From the NCBI GenBank assembly GCA_015680685.1, contig MNCI01025366.1, positions 181,455-245,454 on the forward strand: DNA of 64,000 nt. The letters run 5' to 3'. The stretch is from Gnetum montanum. Taxonomy: Eukaryota; Streptophyta; Gnetopsida; Gnetales; Gnetaceae. Positions 29,738 to 42,600 of this stretch are shown here, piece by piece; position 1 is the first letter of the stretch; every line of letters starts with the position of its first letter. The notes under the pieces were generated by a model, which made no database searches, was not told where the DNA came from, and saw nothing but the letters and a program-made list of their open reading frames with translations. Both the position numbers and the translations under genes were made by a program.

Positions 29738-30564
29738 GACTATATATGTTGGGGTTTATCTATACTACACTTAGTTGAGGTTCCAACACCCCTAAATGCA
29801 AGGTAAGGCACAAACAAATGTCTTAAATCATTTTTACCACCCCATTAAGATGGCATCATTATTTTTTAAGGAAATACTTGATTGCATTATCTATATTTAG
29901 AGCATGCTTACAAGGTAACATAGAGGTGCTAGTATTAAGCGTTGAATTAACACTTAAGCACAAATGGCAAGAACAAAAAGCCCAAAAAAAAAAAAATACA
30001 AAGGGTTTGTGTTGTTACTCAAGTTGGAAAGGTCCTAGAAGGCTTAGAATTTGATGCATAAATTGTGTTTTTATTATTTTTGTGTGAAACATGCTACATT
30101 AAATTCTAAAAGCATCCTAAAAATGCTAAAGTATCTAAAAATGCATTAGTTTTAATTTTAAAAAATTAACATGTATATATTTAATAAATACTTGATTCAA
30201 GTATTTCTAGTTACAATAAGATCTGTACAATAAATAATGGTGCTATTTTAGTTTATTTGGATTTATTTGGTAAGTATAAAGTGCTAACGATATTGATTCT
30301 AAACTTTGAATAGTGCTTAAAAAGATATATAGAATGGAAGAAATCAATACTTAGATTTAATGTAATAGTTGAGGAATAAGAATGTTTGTTAATTCATTTT
30401 AAAATAAAGAATACATTTTCAATTTATGATACCTTTTCATAATTTGAAATTCCAAGCCACTCCCGAGTCTTGCATGGAATCAGTGCGATTTAGGAGTGTA
30501 GTGACTTTCCTGACGCAACTTTGTTTATGATAGTTAAATGTTGTAAACCATCATTAATAAAACT

Positions 30565-30637
30565 GCCGTCTTAGCTCAGCTGGTAGAGCGCGTGGCTTTT
30601 AACCACGTGGTCGTGGGTTCGATTCCCACAGACGGCG
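30565..30637 (+). tRNA. tRNA-Lys (anticodon UUU)
   Basis: A complete 73-base cloverleaf. Acceptor stem GCCGTCT pairs with AGACGGC with no mismatch and the discriminator is G. The anticodon stem GTGGC/... encloses CTTTTAA with TTT at the anticodon, and the T arm is GTGGGTTCGATTCCCAC. The internal promoter is intact: A box TAGCTCAGCTGG and B box GTTCGATTCC (30617-30626). There is no intron and no encoded CCA, as in nuclear genes. A T-run that could stop Pol III lies only about 40 bases downstream. It is likely functional. Confidence 0.93.
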
Positions 30638-30757
30638 GTCGTTATGTGCCATGTTTGCAGAAAATTCAGATATAGTTAATTTTGTAACTCTTCTTAAGCC
30701 CGCTGAAACTGGCGTTGCCATTAGAATTCAGGATCGCAAAAATTAGAGATTAATACT

Positions 30758-30800
30758 GCCGTCTTACCTCAGCCGAGAGAGAACGTGTGGCTTTTAAGTT
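30758..30800 (+). pseudogene. tRNA-Lys pseudogene, 5' half
   Basis: GCCGTCTTACCTCAGCCGAG and GTGTGGCTTTTAAGTT repeat the first 38 or so bases of the tRNA-Lys gene 193 bp upstream, with substitutions in the A box and D arm. The short upstream word TAATA(AA)ACT is duplicated too. The T arm and 3' acceptor strand are not recognisable. Confidence 0.7.
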
Positions 30801-32737
30801 ATACCCGATGTCCGCGTGTGGATGCAGGGAGAACAAAAACAAGCTAGAAAGGAAAAGCTTTAGGATGTCACTTATAAGTACCGAATTGTTGCTTTGGAAA
30901 ATATGGAATAGCAAAATTAATTGTTAACAATTCCATCATTTTAAATATTTTTTGTTGAACTTAACCTTACCACAGTAAATTTGTTGAGTTTAAATATCAA
31001 CCTTTCAATTTAGTACTTTGGAGTTTTGAGTACAAAGGTAACCATAATGCACTTTTACATGTAACTTATTTTGCTAATTATTCGCCATTTGTTTAATAAA
31101 CAGCCAAAGGTTAATTTGCACAACATTATACTCAAAAGTGCTATGTTATGTTAAGGTGAGTATATTTTTAACCTTATAAATTTGATTCACATAATTTACC
31201 TTTCTATTTATGTGTATATTTTAATCTTAGAAATTGGAATAGTATAAATATTTTCTGATTGCTTATTAAATTATTAGCCTGTACAATCTCCTACTTAAAG
31301 GTGTCAAGTTAAAAGTTGTTACTTTTCAATTCTAACAAATAATTGATGAAATTGAAATTTAACTATGTTTTTATTACATCTATGGAATAGGAGATTCTCT
31401 CTCAAAGGGCTTGATTTATTATGTTTGTACATATTGTTCATGACCAAGAAACTAACAATACTTTAGTTTATGTAAAATCAACTTATAATGAAAAAAACAT
31501 ATCAATGAGCCTCCATGCATGTCAACCTCTAACGAGGAGTCTAAAAAAGTCCAAGGCATTCTCTATGTGTTAAACAAGTTTTCCCCCTCTTAGTGGATTT
31601 ACTAAAAATGCTATCATCTTCACTAGTCACACATAAAGGCATTGGATCTCTAACCTTTTAATAAAATCATTCTAGAGCTCTCTAGGTTCCGAGCTCATTT
31701 TGAAACTCCATTATAGGCTTAATGTTCTTGTCACAACCTAGAAATTTGCAAAAACTTAATTATTAATTCTTTAATGCTATCATATGCATTTTAATAATTT
31801 AGCTTATTATTATTACGATTGTTGTTGTTGTTGTTGTTATTGTTAGTTTTCTACATAAATGAATACAATTTGCTTGCTAAAGTAATTTGTTAAAGTTTTG
31901 TATCCTTTATTTTACTACTATTGGAGCTTAGTCATAGCTATTCTAAATATTTTATGATTAAATGTTGAAATCCAATTACCTTTGTGAGTTTTTCATTTTG
32001 TTGGTTATCATGCCTTTACAAGTATTTAATTATGCATATTTTATTCTTTATGCATATTCAATTATTTACATTCAATCTTTATTATGCACATTTGTACTTT
32101 ATTATATACATTTAATTATGCATCTTTTTATTTTATTATGCATATGTGATTATATAATACTTTGTTTAGGAGTAATTTCTAACCTTGACCCTACTCAAAA
32201 CATATCCCTTGTTATCTTTTGTCATTAAATTAATATTTGGAGTTCACTTTTAATTACAATTTAAGATTGCATAAATTGGCTTTGTTAAGGAAGTACCTTA
32301 GGATGATGCCCTACCCAAAATCTGACCTTACCAATGTGTCTGAGACATTCAAAAACATAAGCTTTGGTCCTTGGTTCACTAAAATTGGAGTTACGATTTT
32401 CAAGATATCACAATTTTTAATTTGCTAAAATACCATAAAAGTTTCAACATTTGAAGAGGGTAACTATGATAACTAAAGCTTAGGTGAGATTTTAGCATAC
32501 AATTAGGTAGAAAATTTGATACAGATCTTGTAGATTTAAATGGAATTTGATTTGGAATCCTAGTATACATGTTATGAATATTAAGTCTTGAGAGTATTAA
32601 AAAAAGGGAAAAAATTATAAAAGAACTTATGTAAATTGTTTATGTTTTAAAAACATTTAAATTAAAATTAAAAATCAAAATTTGAAAACGTCAAACGTTA
32701 TTATGCACGTTCACTTGCGAAAGGAAAACGAAAGTAA
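30801..32737. other. AT-rich spacer
   Basis: No coding sequence supported; short plus frames at 31962-32428 are biased to Ile/Leu/Tyr by composition. Holds a (TTG)n microsatellite at 31819-31838 and about six ATTATGCAT words at 32030-32150. Confidence 0.6.
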
Positions 32738-32760
32738 ATATGTTATATGATATAACATAT
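32738..32760. repeat. 23-base palindrome
   Basis: Eleven bases, ATATGTTATAT, are followed by one central base and then the exact complement ATATAACATAT. It lies about 200 bp upstream of a TATA box at 32963. Confidence 0.85.
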
Positions 32761-32962
32761 CACAGATGTTATATAAGATGTATCATGATTTTTCTTCTTT
32801 CCGCCTCGCATTTTATTCATTGCCTCTTAATTGCTTGTTTTCTACTACTGCTTTCCATGCAACCATCGTTTTCGTACAACAATGTTTTGTCACATTTTTT
32901 TAAAAGAAGTTTTTGCCCATCTTTTTTAATTTTGAAATTGATTTGAGCTCGATTTATCCCCT

Positions 32963-32970
32963 TATAAATA
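32963..32970 (+). promoter_or_regulatory. Candidate promoter TATA box
   Basis: CCTTATAAATAGG, followed about 30 bases later by CATTTCATCACAG, a possible transcription start area, and then by a tandemly duplicated leader with ATG codons. No LTR ends were found around it, so it may be a host promoter or an unrecognised element. Confidence 0.4.
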
Positions 32971-33006
32971 GGTAGTGACTCTAAATACATTTCATCACAG
33001 TTTGTA

Positions 33007-33094
33007 GAAGCTTTTCAGGTGCAACAAGTTAAGCGAAGCAAAGGCAAATGGAAGCTTTTCAGGTGCAACAAGTTAAGCGAAGCAAAGGCAAATG
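33007..33094 (+). repeat. Perfect 44-bp tandem duplication
   Basis: The unit GAAGCTTTTCAGGTGCAACA...GGCAAATG occurs at 33007-33050 and 33051-33094 with no difference, so it is recent against a background of decayed sequence. Each copy ends in an ATG. Confidence 0.95.
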
Positions 33095-33153
33095 GAGAGT
33101 GTTAGGGAGAAAAAGAAGATGCTAAAAGAATTCTGGGAGCTTTGCCAGCATAA
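33092..33153 (+). other. Candidate first coding exon
   Basis: The ATG at 33092 opens MESVREKKKMLKEFWELCQH and runs to a donor-like AA|GTAAGA at 33154, with a T-rich stretch after it as in a plant intron. The upstream ATG (33048, from the other duplicate) is in another frame and ends at 33125, so it would act as an overlapping upstream ORF. I did not find a second exon. It may be a real gene start, or a remnant. Confidence 0.25.
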
Positions 33154-33159
33154 GTAAGA

Positions 33160-36100
33160 AAGATTATTTTAATTTTCTTTTCATATAACTACGCTATTTT
33201 GTTGTGGATTTTCTATTCCTCCTCTTTGCTTTTTATTCTTCTTCTATGATTTTGATTATTATGCCAAGGTTCTATCATATTTTTGTCATTTTGGGCTTGG
33301 TTTTGGTATTTTAATAATCTCACCACTATTTTTGGTAAATTTCAATAACCTCACTACTGTTTTTTGTCATTTCAGATAATCCGATGTAATAGTGAGGTTA
33401 TTCCGAAACCTAATAATTCTAGTTAGCAATGAGAATAACCAAGACCTAGCCTTCAAAGATGCTTGGATAAAATATATATTCTTTGGATTTTTGGATTTCT
33501 TTTGAATATTTGGACTTCTTTTGAATTTTTAGAAAATGTGTGGGATTTCTAAACTTGAAAATATTTTTGAATATTTTATTGGAAACCTTTACCTATCCCA
33601 TATCCTAAGACTTTTGGCCCTAAACCTTTCTTCTCCATGAAAAGGGAAATATAATAACCTTTCTTATTTAAGGGGTTCTAAATTCTCTTACATTTTGATG
33701 CAGAGAGCTTAGAGTAGGCAGGGAAATGTTGAAAGAAGGACATAGAACAAAAGGTGGATCAATTCTATACAATATGAATCTTCTGAACTTGAAAAATAAT
33801 TTTTGTATATTCTATATTTTTGTAAAATAGAAACATTATACACTTTTTGGATATTTTAGCCATGCATCTATTTTTGTGAATAAATAATAAAATATGTTAG
33901 ATATGAAATTGCCATAAGTGCCATTGGAACCGTGAGATTGAAAGGAATATTTTTCATTTTGACATGTGCTATATGTTTATGAAAATTTAATATTATTTAT
34001 TATATATTAATATTTTATTATTTAATTTGGTAAACTTAAAATGTAAATATCTTTATTTCTAGATATCTTATTAAGGTCAAACAAGTGTCATTAGAATCAT
34101 GGTTTCATATACTATTTTATGATGCACATAGTGGAATTTGTTAACATCTACATTTTTATGGCTGTGAAAAACTCTAATTTTCTCTAAATAAATTTTATTT
34201 AATTATATATATGAGTATTACAAAATCATGCTACGTTGTATTGCTCTATTATATTTATGATTTTAATTAATAATTTTTAACTATTTTACGAATTCCTTTT
34301 GAATTAAGAAATCAAGGTTAAATATAGATCCTTAGGGTTTTGTAGCATCTCCATTAGTTATTTATAGGATATTTTATAGGTAATTAATAGGGGTGTTACA
34401 GTTCTATTCTCCATTTGTTCCTAGCTCATGAGGCTATTCTAATCCATAGCATTCTTTAGCAAAGAAAGAAGTAGCACACTTATTTGATAGGTGCTCTTAC
34501 ATAAGATATATAAAGAAAATCATTCAAATATATGACAAGCATTGATTATGATCATTATTGAATACTAGTATAGGCAAGTACGATTATTAAATCTTTCATC
34601 CTCGAAATTTTATAGGTGAAGGTGGCCTAATACTTATAGATTAAGCATAACACTAGGATTTTTGAAGCTTGCACCATGAAATCTCCTTATTGAATAATCA
34701 TGAGGACCATCATCTAATTTTATCTTTGAAAATAGTAACATAACTGGGACATGGCTTAACATAGTGCCTATGAGGTAAAGTCACATAAGCCAACCACATA
34801 CTAAGAGTTATGCACCTCCTACACCAAAATTTGCAGTGGATGAATGGATAATATATACTTTGAAAGTCTTTATTCCTATCCAACTCACTAGGTAATCATG
34901 CTTCCATGACCTAGAATAAAGACAATTGTATTCTGAAGAACATCCAAGTACACATCATTCTTGAGCTTGTGGTAGCAGCCATAACCCTATTGATGCATGA
35001 CACAACTATAACATGCTCAAATAGGCATAGATTCATGATTGTTCAGATATTTCTTAGCAGCGATAGGATCCCATGAAGCACCATAAAGCCTATTGTCATG
35101 ACAACTTACTAGCAGTGTTGATCAAGAAATCTATATAAAGTCATCAATCTTGTCCTTTAACTTACATCAATAGTGTCTATGGAACTTTGTGTAGCTGTAT
35201 GTGATAGTATTTCTTTGATTCCTTATTATAGGGTCTTGACCCACATCATGAAGCACCTAAGAAACATGCCACCTAACACAACAAATTCATGTCTACTTTT
35301 ACTTGAAACCTCTCACTACAATCACCACTCTAGATCACGGGAGTTTACTAGTTTTCCTTCTAGCTCACATCAAAGGCTTATAACTTCCATCTCTACAGCT
35401 ACTACATTATTCACTATGAAGTCCAACTCTAATTCATTGGCACCCCTAGAGTTAGAACTTGGAGAACAAGAAGGTTCAAATGAAGATATCATTACCACTC
35501 TTACTATAAGAAAATGATTGGCAATTGATTGCTCAACTCTAACTTGGAGGTATTGGTGACTTGTGAAACTTACTCTAGAAGACCCTTCATAATAGACAAT
35601 TATAAGTAGACTATGACCATCTATGCTTTTTTTCAAGTATCAAGTTTTGCTACTAACCATTATCATTGATAATGATAAGCCTTCATTTTGGATTGACTAT
35701 GGAATATTCAATGTCCAAGGAGAACATTTGGAGGTTCTTTTCACTAACCTCCTAGATCACGAACCTAATCCTAGTCATGTTTTCTTGACTCCTATGTGTT
35801 CTACTACTTGGCTTTTCCATTATCAATAAAGTTTCATGTAGTGAACAATGCTTCTCAGACTTTGGAAAGATAAGAAAATCCTTGCTTACTATCGATGTGA
35901 CTAGGAAATATTCCATGTCAAGATGATTTTGCATGTAACACATCTTTCTCAATAAGAAGCATCCTTGATATAATAGTACAACCAATTCTTCAACTATAAC
36001 ACTATTTTAATGCTTTCTTTCTCTTTATGGACTTTTGTTTCTATTTTAGCTGTTTTATAATCTTTTGCAAGATTCGTAATGATAGTTCTTCAAAAAATTA

Positions 36101-36959
36101 TCTTCTTTTTAAGAGAGTTCCTTGTAATATTTGCTTTGTAACTCATTTTGCAAGGGCTTGTCCCTTTAATTTTATCTACTCTAATGAAAGTTTCCTCTTA
36201 AAAAATTCATATTCAAAATTACTTTTGTATATTCATCATAAATAAAAAGATAATATAGAAAAAGTGGAAATGATAATGATATTGACATAGAATTTTTTAA
36301 AAGTAATATTATGGAAGATATATATCTATATAATGAAGATGCATCATGTATTGATATGCAATGTTTGACAAGAAACTCTAAATTTAGAAGGTAATTTGTT
36401 CCTAAAATTACATTTGTGGGACAACTTCCAAAACAACATAAAGCCAAAAAGGATTATTTAAAAATCCCAATAATTCTTTAGTTCACATAAAAATCTCAAA
36501 TACCCTTAGGAACTATCTCTTGCACATCAAAATGAGGGTCACTGTATGAAGCTTAAGTGGTTCTTGAAATTAGATTTCATATAAGATGGTACTATATAAT
36601 AAAATTAAATGTGTTATTTATAGTCTAGATATTTTCAAAGAAAAAATTTTAAATTTTAACTATATCATAACAAAGGTAAAAGGTTATTCAAAATGTCTTT
36701 GGTTACTAGTTTAAAATGATTCAATGTAATGTGTTGCATAAATGCTTTTTGGTAAAAATTTTCATGTTTGGGATATTCTCAAAATGAAGGCATGATTGAG
36801 ACATCCTAGAGATGTAAGTGGGATATCCATTATAATTTCATTCTAAATTTCTATTAATTATGTGGGAAAAAATAGAAACCTTACATCAAAATAGTGGTTA
36901 AAAACTATAATAATCTTTAAAATACTAAGAAATGAAAGAAACATAAAACAAGACCACTC
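33160..36959. other. AT-rich spacer
   Basis: No supported gene. An inverted repeat AATAACCTCACT (33344-33355) and AGTGAGGTTATT (33391-33402) is present. GGGGTGTTACA at 34390-34400 resembles an LTR 3' end but I found no partner. Frames at 35173-35517 (114 codons) and 35370-35829 have no recognisable domain. Confidence 0.5.
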
Positions 36960-37260
36960 AACTTAAATTTCTCATCATATTAGAAATGAAAGTGGAAGAT
37001 GGATTCAACTCCCTTGAGAAGAGAACATTTGTATGTTGTGCATATCAGGAGCCCTTGAAGAGGACTTACATGTGTTTCTTTATTGTGCTATGAATACCCA
37101 TTTGAGACAATGTCATAATGCTAAAGCAAAGAAGGTGTATGATTTGTTTCTTGATGTCCCATTGGTGCTTGTTCAATTTGTAGAGTTTATTTTTCATGAA
37201 AATGTAATATATATCCAATAGATCCTATGGGTCTTCAGACATAGTAAAGCTTCATTTTAA
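36960..37260 (+). pseudogene. LINE 3' coding end (zinc-finger of non-LTR RT)
   Basis: Shifted frames read SGRWIQLP, EKRT, MLCISGALEEDLHVFLYCAM. The pattern R-x-C-x2-C ... E-x3-H-x-FL-x-C is that of the Cys/His segment ending plant LINE reverse transcriptases. It is short and decayed. Confidence 0.5.
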
Positions 37261-38910
37261 ACTTCTTTGAATATTTTTCTAGATTTATTTAAAATATTAT
37301 TATAACATATTATTTTAATATACATCCTTGTCATGTCCTAGACCATATTTCCAAAAACCATTCTATTTCTTAGACTTATTTTGAAGCATCTTTCTGCATC
37401 CCAAAGTCCCGACATCTAGGACACATAGAGATTAACTGGAATTTGATACTTATTTAAAATACTTTTAATAACATCGTTGTTCAAATTTCAAATAAAGATT
37501 TACTTTCTACATTATAAGGATTCTTGTGCCTATAAATTTCTCACAAAAGAAGAAATTTTTAATTGATTTTCAAATCCAAATATATCAACTTAGAGGTTCT
37601 ATTTAATTGGAATGGATTTTAATACTATATTTTCAAAAAATGAAAAGAAAGTTGTAAACATTGACACACTAAAAGTTGAGAACAACTTCAAAACTTCATG
37701 AATGATCATTCTTTGGTAGATACTCCTCTTAAATATTATGACTATACTTGAGTGCAATAAATAGTAGAAAAATTATTTAAATTTTTTCAAGTATGAATTC
37801 TTTATGAAAAATGTTAGATAGTTTGAAATTTGTTCCCAAATTCAAGATGCAAAATTGAATAAAATTGGTTCAAATCATTAGTGTATTATTTTATTCTATG
37901 ATGATACAAAGGAACATAAAAAAATATTTAGATAGAATTGTTACACAAGTGAAGCCAAATCAATTAGCACTTGGTGTTTTGTGTTAGTAATCTTAAAGTT
38001 ACATTTTGTAACTTGATATTTTTAACTTACACTTTTAACAAAATTTTGTATTTAGAAAAAAAAAAAATTTATGTGTTAAAAATTCTATTTAAAAGGAGAT
38101 ATGTTTTTGTCAAGAGTGTAGAATATTGGTGAAAGTATTGTAATTGAGTTATTATGGTCTAGAAAACATTGTTTTGTCTTCTTTTGGCTATAACATTTTA
38201 GAACTAATAATAGAGCTTTGCATTGCTTACTTTATTTTTTACCCTTAATGTTGGAGCGTTTTCCACATAAATTGTTGTGTGTTTTACAATTTATTATTTT
38301 TATTTGATGTATTTTAAACTAATATTGAGCTATGGAGAATAAGATGGAAATAGAAAAGGTAATGTAGTTTGAAAAGTTGAATGAGAACAATCAATACATA
38401 TGGAAAATTATGATGGGATATTGTTTGGAAGATTATTTAGTGGTAAAAGGGTTGGATTTGCTTATTTGAGGGAATATTGTATAGTCTATTGGTATAAAAG
38501 ATTGAGAATAGGATGTTCTTGATCAAAAGTGTTTGGCTGCAATTTGACCTTGTATTTCTCCATCAATTTTATGATGTTGCTAAGTGTAAAACATTTTTTG
38601 TATTTCTCTATCAATTATATTTGATGTTGCTAGATGTGCAAAGTTATGACAATCTATGAAACAATCTCATGAAAAATCTTTTAGTGCAAATAAAATGCAT
38701 GCAAAGGAAAAGTTACTTCTCCTAAAATGAAGGTATAATGATAAGAAAGCATGTGAGCAAATTTAATTCTATTATGCATAATTATGATATCTTAAAATTA
38801 ATTTAGATGAAAAAGTATTTTGTTTGAGTTTGTTAGTAATGTTGACTTGGAGAGGGATATTGGAATCCCGAAATAATTATAATATAGTTATACCACAAAA
38901 TAAATAGTTT
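37261..38910. other. AT-rich spacer
   Basis: No coding sequence seen. An A run of 11 lies at 38057. Nothing else is supported. Confidence 0.5.
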
Positions 38911-39005
38911 AATTAGAACTTTATAACTTAGCATTGTCCACCAAAGCTAAACCCATAACTTGGAGCTTTCAAATCAAGAGTCTTACCATTAGACTAACAC
39001 CTCAT
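38911..39005 (-). repeat. tRNA-derived SINE-like repeat
   Basis: The minus strand reads GAGGTGTTAGTCTAATGGTA (A-box-like), CTTGATTTGAAAGCTCCAAG, GGGTTTAGCTTTGGTGGACA, then AAGTTATAAAGTTCTAATT. It matches the plus-strand copy at 29645. Confidence 0.55.
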
Positions 39006-40519
39006 TATTACAATGCATAATCCTAGCTCATCTAAGCAACTATCATTAAGGTTATACCAAAATATACATAAAGTCCATGTTATAATGTTAAGTTCATTCA
39101 TACAATCATATCAATCATCTAGAATAATCACTAATCACCCATACCTAGGTTTTAAGGAATCAAATGTACATTGCTCCATGATATAATCACTTTGCATTAT
39201 ACATCATCAATAACAAAAATGCATAAAATTAAATTTAACTACAACAAATAAACTCATGTAACCTATGCTAAGTAATAATCTAGAATTAAAATAAATCTAA
39301 GATATCAAGGAAATCAAAACACAAAGCAAATAAGCATGCTCAAGAGATAACATAAATCTTGATGGGCCATAGCTTGAACTCCTTGTAATTGATTAAGATG
39401 GCCAATTGGGGATTCATTTAACAATGGTGATGACCATGCAAAAATAACTTCTCATACAAATTCATCATCCATAACCTTGGCTAATATATCAAAAAACTTC
39501 TCACAAAGCTTTTGTTGTTCTTCTAACTAGATAGTTGTAACTTGGCTTTCTCCTTTAATTTTCATCATATGTGCATACCCACTACCAAAAGTGTCATGTC
39601 CCCATTCCAAAATGATGCTGCTGCATAACAAAGATGGTGCCTCTTCATAACAAGTGTTATCGTTACCTTAATAAGACCTGAAAGGGTAGTTGTAATTGAG
39701 ACCTAAAAGGGCATATTGTAATAACAAACATGTCTCTAGAGGTGACCTTTGGGGTTTAACCTAAGGCATTTACACTTGGGCTTCAAGGTCATGCCAACAT
39801 GGAGTGGTAGAGCTGATACAAGCAAGTCACAGGAGTCAGGGAGAATTGGGATAGGAAGTGGACTAGCCATCCCTTCTAGTTGATGATAAGCCTAAACATG
39901 GTGGCAATGCTAGATTGCCTCTAAGGGAATAGATGCCAAAGGAAGAAAACCCCAAGGAACACTTTCAAAGCATGATCTAGATACACTATTCCATATCAAT
40001 TAAGCATTCTTTTTTTCTTCTCTTTTTGCATTTTTGTTGTTATTTTCTTTACACATAATGTCAAATGTTACATATATTTGACGTTTGGTATGTTTTCTTC
40101 TTATGCATAATGTCTAATATAATGTATATTTGATGTTTTCCATGACATCTAGGAATGGGATGTCACAAAAAGTAAATTTTCTTTCTTGTCAAATGATGAA
40201 ACTAGGTGTTTGAGATAATGAATCATATGAAGATCTAACAACTTTGATAAAATGTTAATCTATCTGTTGTGTCATTAAGTATGTGTCAACATAACCCCAT
40301 TGACACATAAGCATCAATGCATCCTTTGATGCATTGGCACAGTCTTGTGTTTTAGCCAAACTCTTGCAATTTTTCTTAGTGAAAGTTAGAATTTTTGACC
40401 TTGAAGTGCTCGATACATGGATTGAGTCAATTGTACAAAATTTCATTCAAGTGCATCATGTACCTAGACACACATGCATAACAACAATAAAATTGAGATT
40501 GGTTGTATTCATTATAACA
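39006..40519. other. Spacer
   Basis: No gene supported. The stretch 39590-39970 is less AT-rich than its surroundings and may be TE debris, but I could not assign it. TGATGTTTTCCATGACATC and related words repeat at 40060-40150. Confidence 0.4.
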
Positions 40520-41064
40520 CCTAGATTAGCATTTAATTTAGTTTTCAGCACTTTACTTTGTATGCATTTTACTTTCCTGCACTTAGTAATTAAATATCTT
40601 ATTTGGTAATAGTGCTTAAGTATGACTACTTTGAGCATAATGTATTAACATTTAGTAATCACAATAGTGGACACTTAGTACATCTAGTAGTAAATACTTG
40701 GTAATCCAGCAACGTTAGAATAAGTTCAGGATGTTTATGAAAAGTAGGAACAAATGCTCAATGCTTAGGCTAGTTTAAACCTCTTTTACATCCTCAATTA
40801 ACTAGTTTAGTATTTTATTAGTTTTATTTCTTTAATATTTTAATATCTTAAATAATAACGAAATCATCCTACACCCCAATCATACTTAGCCATACTATTT
40901 GAACGGACACAAGTTATGATTGGGAAGACAACAATTAATGATCTCATGCTTAGTTGTTTAGGACATTTTACTAGTCCAAGTCCATAGAATTTGATCAGAT
41001 TGTGTGTGAACACTTGTGTGACCTGTATAGTTGGGTTTAGGAGACTCTCGTCGCTTATCAACCT
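40520..41064 (+). repeat. Detached LTR 3' portion of the G/H family
   Basis: Runs from about TTTTCAGCACTTTACTTTG through GACTACTTTGAGCATAATG, GGATGTTTATGAAAAGTAGG, ATTGGGAAGACAACAATT and CATAGAATTTGATCAGATTG to CGCTTATCA. It parallels 27150-27717 in order. No internal region adjoins it. Confidence 0.65.
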
Positions 41065-41879
41065 TCATTTGACACCTAAGGCATAACATTGTATGTCATA
41101 CTTATGTTGCAAGGTATGTTAGATGGTGTTATGTTAGATCTTCTACTTCTTCCATCTCATCTTCTAAATCAAGGGACACACCTTCTATTTAAGGCCTTTT
41201 ACATGGTAGTCCATGCATGATCACCTTCCACTCTAACATGTTTATTTTAGAAGGTTGGAGATAAGGATATCTAGTGGTTCCTATTTACTCACATAATCTT
41301 CTTATCAAACATGGAAATGCATATTGCTTGACTATGGAATGTTTGATTTCTTTAGCTTAAGCTATGGTGAGGGATTTATAGAGGAAATATGGAACATTAA
41401 TGTGACATCGACCTCACATCATGACAATAATATTTGTCCCACATGTAGAAATGGATGAAGATTGCTTGGTTGGAACAAAATTTCAAGTTGCAATCTTAAA
41501 CATAGCCCTCACATCCATAGGAAGTATCAAAAAGTTAACATTTGCTTTGGCCATTCCAAAAGCTTTCTTGTAGACATTGGTTTCTAACTTTGGCTTAGAG
41601 AACTTTGATTTTTGCCACCACTCCAATCCTTTCTAATTTGAATATCTAGCAACCTTAGTAATTGCTTGTGTAGTGAACTATGGTAGTGACATCACTAGGT
41701 TCGATCTTCTCAAAGGACTCTACAAGTTCATGCCTATACCAGCCCACTGATTGGGTAAGACAAAAATAGAATTTAGTCCTTTGCAACTAGGCCTTGAATT
41801 CAAGAGAACCTTGATAAAATTTTTTTTAAAGTCCTTCTTGTCAAGAATCTCACATTTTTTCTTCAACTCTTTACCCTGA
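41065..41879. other. Spacer
   Basis: No gene supported on either strand; the sequence may be the decayed upstream or downstream part of the repeat-coding region at 41880-42600. Confidence 0.35.
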
Positions 41880-42600
41880 ATATTCTTTTGTTCTATCCTT
41901 GTTACTAGTTTGGATGATTAAAATTTGTCCAAACTCTCTTCTTGATTTCTTGTAATGTTATGCATATATTCTTGGGTCCTTGTTGAACCTTTGGTATTAG
42001 ATGACTCTCATTCTTGTGGCTATGTTGGCTCCTCATGTACTTGATCCCCAACTAGTTGATTAATCATCGAGCTATCAGTAACAATATGTTCATACCTTGG
42101 ATGTTTTGAATGTAATACTTTTATCATTTCATTAAAATTCTTCTTTTTTCCTAACACTAGTATGGATTGTCCAAATTGGTCCAAGCTCTTTGTTTGATCC
42201 TTCACAACATTGCACATACATTCTTGTATTCTTCCTAAACTTTGGCCTGAGAGGTTTCTTTTCATTGCACTTGTGTTAGTTCTTTAAATCCTAATTAGTT
42301 GACCAAATATTGGGCTCTCATATTCCATAGGTTAATGCTTTGAGTATTTTGAATGTAGTACTTTTCTTTTCTTCTTGGTACTTTTCTTTTCCCTAGACAC
42401 TAATATAGGCTATTCAAAATGGCCTAAATATTTTGCTTGATACTTTACAACATTATGCCCTGGTGTTTTTAGTGAACCTTTAGCCTTGGATGGTTCTTTT
42501 TGTTGCACTTGAGTTGGTTCCTTGTGTACTTGGTCCCAACCAGTTGACCAAACACGGAGCTCTCTCAAGTTCTATAAGTTGATGCCTTGGGCATTTTGAA
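41880..42600 (-). pseudogene. Coding tandem repeat, three units of about 243 bp
   Basis: Three successive units on the minus strand share a layout: QLVG-x-VH-x-P/T, CN(K)K, QSLG-IQE-MCNVVKDQ, LDQFGQSILVLGKKK, then EMIKVLHSKHPRYEH. The clearest unit is the open frame 42020-42265 (81 codons, exactly 243 bp). Boundaries recur at GTTGGCTCCTCATGTACTTG (42023), about 42268, and GTTGGTTCCTTGTGTACTTG (42509). Since the period is a multiple of three and the protein pattern is kept, this was once a repeat protein. I do not recognise the family. Confidence 0.55.

Larger units (their letters stand above)
28301..30564. other. AT-rich spacer
   Basis: No coding sequence seen. Contains SINE-like tRNA-derived repeats (two clear copies listed; less certain ones near 28590-28690 and 29165-29270), poly-T at 28312-28345 and a 13-base A run at 29983. 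Confidence 0.6.

Noticed and set aside
31962-32428. Plus frames of 63-88 codons rich in Ile, Leu and Tyr
   Set aside because: Expected from AT-rich composition with ATTATGCAT repeats; no homology seen.
34390-34400. LTR-like 3' end GGGGTGTTACA
   Set aside because: No matching start, second copy, primer site or coding region was found nearby.
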